From positions 1 through 14,299 of the forward strand of contig JASLXP010001165.1 in assembly GCA_030740295.1 (NCBI GenBank): a stretch of 14,299 nucleotides of DNA, written 5' to 3'. Positions 8,523-14,299 of the stretch are shown piece by piece; the stretch's first letter is position 1; every line of letters starts with the position of its first letter. The notes beneath the pieces were generated by a model, which was not told the origin of the DNA, did no database searches, and saw only the letters and a program-made list of their open reading frames with translations. The translations under genes and the position numbers were made by a program. Source of the stretch: Planctomycetota bacterium (GTDB lineage Bacteria; Planctomycetota; PUPC01; JACPCR01).

Positions 8523-8527
8523 TCCTT
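8523..8527 (-). promoter_or_regulatory. Ribosome binding site for the sulfatase gene
   Basis: On the minus strand AAGGA lies seven bases before the ATG at 8515. This supports 8515 as the start over the adjacent in-frame ATG at 8512. Upstream on the same strand, TATTAA (8560-8555) and TTCAAA (8584-8579), 18 bases apart, are a weak promoter candidate. Confidence 0.6.
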
Positions 8528-8528
8528 T

Positions 8529-8866
8529 CATCGGCATCTTGTTTGACCCTGGAGTTAATATCTTCAGAGCTGTGCAGATTTGAACTCATCTGCTGAAAAG
8601 CCAAACGCGTTGCCTGAATACTACCAACTCAATAGCGTCGGAGGATCTCAATATGGTTTGGCAGTCAACAGGGATTAGCCGACGTTCCCCTCGTCTCAGT
8701 CGGAAATATCCGCATTGAATGATTTTCGATCCATCCTCGCCGCAGACTGGATTGGGGAAAGAGAGGCAGACACGCGAGTTTCTCCCACGCAATTCTGTTC
8801 TCGACTGCTCATTGAGAACACCTTAAACTGCCTCGAACGTTGGCGAAGAAGAGAATTACTACTCAT
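8529..8866. other. Divergent intergenic region between sulfatase and large hydrolase genes
   Basis: This AT-richer stretch must carry the promoters of both divergent genes. The best guess for the sulfatase is the weak TATTAA/TTCAAA pair near 8555-8584 on the minus strand. For the plus-strand gene no clear pair was found. The centre (8586-8792) holds a possible transposase relic, listed separately. No CARDB relic of the kind seen after the other genes was found here, in keeping with the absence of a gene 3' end. Confidence 0.4.
8586..8792 (-). pseudogene. Possible relic of a zinc-ribbon (IS1/IS1595-like) transposase N-terminus
   Basis: On the minus strand the frame reads CLSFPNPVCGEDGSKIIQCG, then YFRLRRGERRLIPVDCQTILRS. 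This resembles the start of zinc-ribbon transposases: a Cys-x-n-PNP-x-Cys knuckle, a hydrophobic-x-x-x-G-aromatic-F-R core with basic residues, then a second Cys knuckle. Here the last pair would be DCQT followed by I-L where a second Cys-Gly is expected, so the ribbon is broken. No catalytic domain follows before the sulfatase gene, and no terminal inverted repeats were seen. I recognise the pattern from memory of the family and have not aligned it. A chance open frame of 68 codons is a real alternative. Confidence 0.3.
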
Positions 8867-11800
8867 ATGAACATCGCTCTGCCAGTTGTTTCCTCATCGG
8901 CGCCCGCACGCGTCGTCGTACTTACGGCGTGTTGGTTGTGCGTGGGCATGCCGCTCGCGTTCGCGGAAACTGATGGTCTCATCGTAAATGGCGACTTCGA
9001 AGCCACTACACAGGCCATTCCTCCCGGTTGGACTCACCACACAGGACTGGGCGGAACCGCGCAGGTCGTAGCAGGTGCCGGCCATGTGCACGAGGGGAAG
9101 CAGGCCGTGTTGCTCAAGCCGAAAGCAGAACCCACTAATTCCTCGACGGTACTCTTTTCCGGGCGGGTGAAGATTGAGCCAGGCAGGCGCTATCAGGCAA
9201 CCGCGTGGGCGAAAGGAAAAGGACGCTTCGAGCTGAGCTTCTACCAGTACAGCCCCAAACGGGCCTGGAAGAGTGGGGCCGGGCTTGGCGTTGTTCGGGT
9301 GACAGATGAATGGCAGCTTTTCACACTTCACTATGGCAATCCGCCGCCGGAAATTGGTTTCGTGGCGCTCGTTCTCCAGGCCAGTGGTGCCGGGAGCGAG
9401 GTTCTGGTGGACGATGTCAGCTTCGCCGTTGTGGACTCGCCGGCAGGCCCCGAAGGGCCAGGCAACGGCGAGGTCCGAGCGAAAGAAGCTGGTCAGGGAC
9501 GGGCTGCCGGCTGGTCTGGCCCGGCGCAGCGTATGAGGGTTGAGCCCGATGGCAAGGGTGGCTTCTGCCAGCGGTTCGATGCAAGGATGCTCGCCGATGA
9601 CGCGAGAGGCGATCTGAAGCAGGAAGATTATTTCAACTATCCGGTCGCCTCGGGGGTCACTCCTCCGACATGGCTGTCGTTTAACTGCAAGCCGTTCCCG
9701 GTGGAACCGGGGACGACGCAGGAGATCAGTTTCCGTCTACGAGCTGACGGTATCCATACTTTCCACATCAAGCTGAGGTACTACGATCGCGACGGCAAGC
9801 CGTATGACATAGACAGCGGGGTGAGGCCCTACTTCCAGTTGGGAGGGACGCGAGATGGAACCTGGGGCTACCAACGCTTCGTATGCCGCGCCACGAGCCC
9901 AACAACGGCCGGCAAGGCGCAGATCGAGTTCTGGTGCCTCTGTGGCGGTGGCAGTATTCGGGTCGATGACTTGAGTCTCAAAAGCCTTGTAGCTCCGCCG
10001 ATTCATCCGGCTTACTTCACCACGGAGTGGCAGGAACTCGGCGGCGCTTTGCCAACTTCGCGTTCGCCCATTCGCCGCAAAACGCCGGCGTCCCCCGCGG
10101 TCCATCTCACGAGCAAGCCTGAGGTGACGGAGACACCCGAGTCGGTCGAGGTCCGGCTCACCAATGGTGTGCGCCTGCGTTTGCGTCGCCAGGGCGAACT
10201 AGTCCTCGGCATCGACCAGGTCTCGCTTGGCTCACTGCGCTTCCGGAATCCCAACGCTCCCCTGTTGGCTCCACTCGTCGAGACTGCTGAAGGAGGCAAG
10301 TATGCAACGTGCAGATATCGCGGCTATGAAGTGAGCGCCCGGGGAGAGGTGGTCCTTCGTACCGAGCTGACAGGTCCCGCTGGAGCCGGGGACAACCTGA
10401 ACTGGTATTTCGCTCCTCACGAGGTGATAGTGGCCGGACTGACATATCGTGGCGTGTCCGTGAGGTATTCCTTCCGCAGCGCAACGAACCACGTCCTTCA
10501 GATCATCGACCGGGCCACCTGGGAGCTTGGCGGGGATCCCATTGGATTGACGGTGGTGGATCAGAACAGCTACGCCAACCGGAACGTGTTCCTGATCACG
10601 GAGGATTCACCCTACTGTTCGGGCCGCGGCACACGCTTCGTTGCCGGCGAGTGCCTGGACTACCAGTTTAGCCCCGAGGGCGCTCTATTCGCCTACTTCG
10701 AGAAGCCCAGCTTTGTTCGCTACCAGCGAGTGGGCACGCCCGAATTCGTTATCTTTCGCGACGCTCACCAGTTTGCCGCCACGAAGGAAGCAACCACCAT
10801 CTGGAAGCATGTTCTGTTCGCCGATCAGGGCAGCCATGACCTGTGGCTGAAGGCGCGCAATTTCGCATACGCTCGCGCAGGAAAGCAGGCGGGGATCGCG
10901 AAACAGACACCTCTGCCTCTTGCCAATGTCTGGACCGACTGGCAAGAGCTGGCCAAGGTCGGCAAAGACAAATACTACCAGAAGATCATCGACGACTACC
11001 TGCCGGCCGTTGCACGATGTGGGTTCAAGCGCCTGCTCATTCACGAGACCTGGGAGCACGGCGGCTGCTCTCCCTCGGACCTGGCCATCAACTCCAAGTT
11101 TGGCGGCGAAGCGGCCTTGAAGCGGCTGTGCGCGGCAGCGCGGGAGAAAGGCATCGAAGTCGTGGCCTGGTACGGCCCCGGACATCTATGGGCCAAGAGC
11201 CCAATCTTCGAGAAACGTCCGAAGTTTCTGTTGAAAGGACGCGGCGATAAGCCGCCGACCAACTATTGCTGGCCAAGTATCACTGGCGTAGACCTGACCG
11301 GCCCCTGGTTCGACTATGCGATAGGTAAGCTCAAAGGCATCCGCGAGCGGACCGGTCTCGCCGGCTTCTGGCTTGATTCGTACACCAATTTCACTCACGG
11401 CGTGAAGTGTGCGACGCGGCAGCTCGAGGTCGAGCAGGCAGGCGCCCTTATCCGCTTTCATGCCGCGATTCAGCAGCTCGGTTACATCACTTACACCGAA
11501 GCCTCCAGCGACTTCGGCACCAAGTCCAACGGGCTCCCCGTCGGAGGCCTGGATTCACCGGAACCAAGCTGGCCGGCCCCCGAGGAATTGGTCGACACGT
11601 CGCCCTACTCCGGAAGCTGGCGCGAAGAGCATGAAGTCCGTGTAGCAGAGGGGATGGCGGAGAGGGATCGGTACTTCCGCTACCTGGCCAACAAGTGCGT
11701 GCCCTTCATTTATTGGCGACGGTTTCGCGACCAGCCGAAGTGGCAAGAGAAGATCGCAGCGGCCAACCACGCTTATTATGCGGCAGTGGAGTTCATGGAC

Positions 11801-12004
11801 ACTCGCCAGTTGCTGCCCGACGGCAAAGGAGTCCTGTGGACGTCTGCTGACGGACGAGTGCAGGTAATGTTCGCTTTCCGGGATCAGGAAATGTCAGTTC
11901 CGAAAGGGAAAAGGGTATACCTTTCACCGGAGCTAAAGCCCGTTGCTTCAGTAGCAAAGAAGACAGCGCGCCTGAAGGCAGGCAACGCATATCTGTTGCG
12001 GTAG
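8867..12004 (+). CDS. Large secreted multidomain protein: two CBM-like domains and a TIM-barrel glycoside hydrolase module
   Basis: From ATG 8867 the protein has 1045 residues; an in-frame TTG at 8840 would add nine. A signal peptide covers about residues 1-33 (VVVLTACWLCVGMPLAFA/ETD). Residues about 37-190 (LIVNGDFE...PPGW, ending VLVDDVSF) and about 205-373 (ending IRVDDLSLKSL) are two CBM4/9-type beta-sandwiches, recognisable by the NGDFE start and VDD end. Residues about 410-660 are beta-rich, like the supersandwich that precedes some hydrolase barrels. From about 685 (NVWTDWQEL) to about 960 is a TIM-barrel-like module with HETWEHGG at 726-733, GFWLDSY at 833-839 (Asp837, the likely nucleophile position) and YTEASSDFG at 876-884 (Glu878 or Asp882 as possible acid). 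This layout recalls GH31/GH36/GH97-like enzymes, but I cannot name a family. It likely cleaves a polysaccharide outside the cell. The frame continues beyond the TAG into a short relic. Confidence 0.85.
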   Translation: MNIALPVVSSSAPARVVVLTACWLCVGMPLAFAETDGLIVNGDFEATTQAIPPGWTHHTGLGGTAQVVAGAGHVHEGKQAVLLKPKAEPTNSSTVLFSGRVKIEPGRRYQATAWAKGKGRFELSFYQYSPKRAWKSGAGLGVVRVTDEWQLFTLHYGNPPPEIGFVALVLQASGAGSEVLVDDVSFAVVDSPAGPEGPGNGEVRAKEAGQGRAAGWSGPAQRMRVEPDGKGGFCQRFDARMLADDARGDLKQEDYFNYPVASGVTPPTWLSFNCKPFPVEPGTTQEISFRLRADGIHTFHIKLRYYDRDGKPYDIDSGVRPYFQLGGTRDGTWGYQRFVCRATSPTTAGKAQIEFWCLCGGGSIRVDDLSLKSLVAPPIHPAYFTTEWQELGGALPTSRSPIRRKTPASPAVHLTSKPEVTETPESVEVRLTNGVRLRLRRQGELVLGIDQVSLGSLRFRNPNAPLLAPLVETAEGGKYATCRYRGYEVSARGEVVLRTELTGPAGAGDNLNWYFAPHEVIVAGLTYRGVSVRYSFRSATNHVLQIIDRATWELGGDPIGLTVVDQNSYANRNVFLITEDSPYCSGRGTRFVAGECLDYQFSPEGALFAYFEKPSFVRYQRVGTPEFVIFRDAHQFAATKEATTIWKHVLFADQGSHDLWLKARNFAYARAGKQAGIAKQTPLPLANVWTDWQELAKVGKDKYYQKIIDDYLPAVARCGFKRLLIHETWEHGGCSPSDLAINSKFGGEAALKRLCAAAREKGIEVVAWYGPGHLWAKSPIFEKRPKFLLKGRGDKPPTNYCWPSITGVDLTGPWFDYAIGKLKGIRERTGLAGFWLDSYTNFTHGVKCATRQLEVEQAGALIRFHAAIQQLGYITYTEASSDFGTKSNGLPVGGLDSPEPSWPAPEELVDTSPYSGSWREEHEVRVAEGMAERDRYFRYLANKCVPFIYWRRFRDQPKWQEKIAAANHAYYAAVEFMDTRQLLPDGKGVLWTSADGRVQVMFAFRDQEMSVPKGKRVYLSPELKPVASVAKKTARLKAGNAYLLR

Positions 12005-12013
12005 AGCAGTATT

Positions 12014-12135
12014 CTTGTCGCACGCGGGTGCCCGCCAGTGGAATGCGCAACGGTGCATCCATGACGCGCCGGAGGAAACACCTGCGCCTCAAGAAGAGGG
12101 CGTCCGGATCAGACCAAGAACAGATGAAGATGTGA
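12014..12135 (+). repeat. Diverged copy of the CARDB gene tail and its 3' flank
   Basis: Starting ten bases after the hydrolase gene stop, this segment aligns with 152-265. In the frame continuing from the hydrolase gene, the codons read GCPPVECATVHP and then TGA at 12062-12064, against GVPPPVESAKGKP and TGA at 199-201; the stop is in the matching place. The similarity then continues beyond both stops: 12071-12108 and 216-253 agree at 31 of 38 bases, and both are followed by AGAACAGATGA. The repeated unit therefore includes the flank after the stop, not only coding sequence. There is no start codon or domain body, so it is a relic of a gene end. Confidence 0.5.
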
Positions 12136-12172
12136 TTCTTGGCGACCTAGAGAAGGAAACGATCATCCGAGC
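12136..12172 (+). repeat. 37-bp copy of an internal segment of the beta-helix gene
   Basis: Bases 12136-12172 equal 12440-12476 at 36 of 37 positions; the single difference (CTA against CTT) is synonymous. In the frame of the downstream gene both encode LGDLEKETIIRA. The copy ends within a few codons at a TAG (12177-12179) and lies 47 bases before the ATG of the gene. It joins directly to the CARDB-tail relic on its left. Confidence 0.85.
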
Positions 12173-12219
12173 ACGATAGTCCACGTAGCCCAGGATGCCC
12201 CACCGGGTAAAGACCGAAT

Positions 12220-14299
12220 ATGAGTTCATTTCGGAAAGGTCTCTTAATCATGCTGGCAACTGTTTCGGGGCAACTGAACGCCAGAGAATTCTTTGTTCAG
12301 AAGCAGGGCGACGATGCCAACAACGGGCTCAGCACCAGAGCAGCTTTCCAAACAATCCAGAAGGGCCTGGATGCATTGCAGGCCGGTGACACTTTGACCA
12401 TCGGTCCCGGTGAATATGCCGAAGGTGTTCGGAGTGATGTTCTTGGCGACCTTGAGAAGGAAACGATCATCCGAGCCCAGATTCCGGGCACTGTCCATTT
12501 GCGGGGGGACGTGTCCCCACCGGTCTTCAGGAAGGTTGAGGGCTATCGATTCGTGTATGCCGCCGAATTTGAGCGGGACGTGCAGGCGGTCAATGAGATG
12601 GACACTCTGACCATCCTGCAATCTGTTACCAGCGTGGACGAGCTGGAGTTCTCGCCTGGTGGGTGCTTCCACGATGCCGAAAACAAGAAGCTCTACATAT
12701 CCACCTCGGATCTGCAGCCACCGGAAGCTCACCAATACACCGTATCCGTTATCAGGGATTTCGGCCTGTTGTTGATGAATCCGAAACGCGTCGTCATTGA
12801 TGGACTGTCAACAAGCGGCTTTCACAGCAACACGATTCTGAAGTATTACCCCGGCACTCACACTGTCTGGGGGATCATGGCCGCCGGCGCCAGGCAATGT
12901 GTCATCCGAAATTGCACTGCGTTTCTCAATGGCGGTGGTATCGGCATGTTCAGTTCAAAAGAGGGCGAAGGACACAACCTGATCGAGAAATGCCAGGCAT
13001 TTGCCAACTACTCCAAGTACACCCAGGAAGGCGGAAACATCTGCAGCTTCCAGTCATTTCACGATGAGATTCGCGATTGCTACGCCTACATGGGTATCCC
13101 AAACGGTATCCGCTTTTATGGCGCGGGCGTCCGAGGACCTGCACTGCTTAAGAACTGTCGGGTCTGGGGATCTTCTTACGCCGACATCTTCCTCAAGGGC
13201 GGACAGGCATCCAGATATGCAGTCGCTGAGAATTGCATTTCGCTCGGCATCTTCCACAGCGCGAACGTCAAGAACTGTCTGATCGGCACCATCAACCAAT
13301 ACAACCGAAAACCAGCCAGGGACAACATCGTTCTCGGCCCGATGGGTCCATCCATCAGGGAAGGTGAATTTGCCGACCCGGAAAACCTGGACTTTCGTCT
13401 GCAGTCCACATCAGGATTTCGCGGCGCCGGCCCGGATGGCCAGGATCGCGGGCCACTCCCTTACGAGACCAACGTTTTCTACGTAAAGCCTGACGGAAGC
13501 GACGCCGCGGATGGACTCTCGATGAAATACGCCTGGCAGACTTTAGGCCGCGCGATGAAGAGCATACGCCCAGGCCATACGATTTATCTGGAAGGCGGAA
13601 CCTATAAGGCCGGCGACGTTCACATCAAATCAATTCAAGGAGAAGAGACCTCCATCCGCGGTCGCGGTACCAAGCCCGTCATCGTCAACGGAAGTCTCAG
13701 TATTTCCGATTGCCGTGATGTCACCTTTGAGCGTCTCAATTTCACAGAAACAGTGCAGATTGAGAATTGCCGAAAGATCACAATCAATAACTGCCGATTC
13801 TCATCTGAAGGATCGTCCATCAGCGCGACGTCTTCCTCGGAGTTGAAGACAACTCACTGCGAGTTCACTGGCTTCAAGAAACCTGCGATGCAAATAAAGA
13901 CCTGCTCCGGTCTGTTTCTCAGTGCCAACATTTTTGACAACACGAGCGCAGCGGCAGTGCAGATCGACGACTTCAAAAGTGTCCAATACAGCGATTACAA
14001 CGCATATGCAGACGATAAACGCGCCTGGGCTATGAACGAGTCGATCCATGGCCTTTCTGAACTGCTGAAGAACTCAGATCATTACTCTCAGCACTTGACT
14101 CCTCGCTTCGTCGTGAAAGACGGTCTGCCCGTTCTTCAGAACAGGGTGCGGTTCACTTCAGGAGGGCCAAACGGTACCTGGCTCGGTTTCTATCGCGAGT
14201 ATCGCGAACGCCCGATTCGGTTGGAGGGGCCGATCGTGCATTCGACCACGGACACCACAGCCAATATCGAATGGTGGACTTCGCGCCTGGCGAGGGTGG
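12220..14299 (+). CDS. Secreted right-handed beta-helix protein with duplicated DUF1565-like modules (3' end beyond window)
   Basis: The frame is open from ATG 12220 to the last base, giving 693 codons with no stop. Residues 1-21 are a signal peptide (MSSFRKGLLIMLATVSGQLNA). Residues 23-70 (EFFVQKQGDDANNGLS, AFQTIQKGLDALQAGDTL, GPGEYAEGV) match the cap typical of DUF1565/pectate-lyase-like beta helices. Residues about 190-380 follow with beta-helix coils marked by repeated N-C and K-N-C turns (IRNCTAF, LIEKCQAF, LLKNCRVW, VAENCISL, VKNCLIG). A second cap begins at 419 (VFYVKPDGSDAADGLS, AWQTLGRAMKSIRPGHTI) and a second coil set follows (VTFERLNF, ITINNCRF). The last codons (GPIVHSTTDTTANIEWWTS) look like the start of a purple-acid-phosphatase-type fibronectin III domain. 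Such proteins are lyases, epimerases or polysaccharide binders; no catalytic residues can be assigned. No clear ribosome binding site precedes the ATG. Confidence 0.85.
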   Translation, partial: MSSFRKGLLIMLATVSGQLNAREFFVQKQGDDANNGLSTRAAFQTIQKGLDALQAGDTLTIGPGEYAEGVRSDVLGDLEKETIIRAQIPGTVHLRGDVSPPVFRKVEGYRFVYAAEFERDVQAVNEMDTLTILQSVTSVDELEFSPGGCFHDAENKKLYISTSDLQPPEAHQYTVSVIRDFGLLLMNPKRVVIDGLSTSGFHSNTILKYYPGTHTVWGIMAAGARQCVIRNCTAFLNGGGIGMFSSKEGEGHNLIEKCQAFANYSKYTQEGGNICSFQSFHDEIRDCYAYMGIPNGIRFYGAGVRGPALLKNCRVWGSSYADIFLKGGQASRYAVAENCISLGIFHSANVKNCLIGTINQYNRKPARDNIVLGPMGPSIREGEFADPENLDFRLQSTSGFRGAGPDGQDRGPLPYETNVFYVKPDGSDAADGLSMKYAWQTLGRAMKSIRPGHTIYLEGGTYKAGDVHIKSIQGEETSIRGRGTKPVIVNGSLSISDCRDVTFERLNFTETVQIENCRKITINNCRFSSEGSSISATSSSELKTTHCEFTGFKKPAMQIKTCSGLFLSANIFDNTSAAAVQIDDFKSVQYSDYNAYADDKRAWAMNESIHGLSELLKNSDHYSQHLTPRFVVKDGLPVLQNRVRFTSGGPNGTWLGFYREYRERPIRLEGPIVHSTTDTTANIEWWTSRLARV
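12440..12476 (+). repeat. Internal partner of the 37-bp repeat, inside the beta-helix gene
   Basis: This is the intact partner of 12136-12172, coding for residues near 75-86 of the beta-helix protein. The repeats are direct and 304 bases apart, so recombination between them would remove the start codon and signal peptide of the gene. Confidence 0.85.

Noticed and set aside
7370..8596. A 408-codon plus-strand open frame opposite the sulfatase gene
   Set aside because: It is antisense to a gene with full sulfatase motifs and has no recognisable domain. Codon structure of the sulfatase explains the lack of stops.
1..14299. CRISPR array, tRNA or rRNA genes
   Set aside because: No regularly spaced repeats, tRNA cloverleaf signature or rRNA-like conserved stretches were seen.

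Overview
The window looks like part of a carbohydrate-degradation neighbourhood from a PVC-superphylum bacterium (Planctomycetota, Lentisphaerota or Kiritimatiellota-like). The reasons are the mix of secreted multidomain glycoside hydrolase-like proteins, a formylglycine sulfatase with a C-terminal lectin-like domain, a Gfo/Idh/MocA oxidoreductase, a DUF4091 protein, a large secreted beta-helix protein and CARDB-type tails. The DNA is moderately GC-rich, Shine-Dalgarno sites are mostly weak, and there is no SusC/SusD pair. The phylum is inferred from gene content only.

Layout: (1) 1-201, the 3' end of a gene ending in a CARDB-like domain. (2) 583-1554, a cytoplasmic Gfo/Idh/MocA dehydrogenase. 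(3) 2200-4629, a secreted F5/8C-like plus DUF4091 hydrolase-like protein. (4) 4967-6685, a secreted HEAT-repeat protein of unknown function. (5) 6719-8515 on the minus strand, a secreted type I sulfatase convergent with (4). (6) 8867-12004, a very large secreted protein with two carbohydrate-binding-like domains and a TIM-barrel hydrolase module, divergent from the sulfatase. (7) 12220 to the window end, a secreted right-handed beta-helix protein, incomplete at its 3' end. The genes are separated by roughly 200-650 bp, so they are probably individually transcribed rather than one tight operon.

Taken together, secreted proteins could bind a sulfated or decorated polysaccharide (CBM-like, F5/8C-like and beta-helix modules), remove sulfate (sulfatase) and cut glycosidic bonds (DUF4091 and TIM-barrel proteins). 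The oxidoreductase could then handle a released sugar in the cytoplasm. The substrate cannot be read from the sequence.

The most unexpected structure lies between the genes. Decayed pieces of the same kind of CARDB-coding 3' end recur at 1-260, 1589-1705, 4632-4745 and 12014-12135. Three of the four begin within about 2-35 bases of the stop codon of an unrelated upstream gene. A 37-bp segment (36/37 identical) from inside the beta-helix gene also lies just upstream of that gene, joined to one of these relics. A possible zinc-ribbon transposase relic sits between the divergent sulfatase and hydrolase genes. No rRNA, tRNA, CRISPR array or intact insertion sequence was seen.
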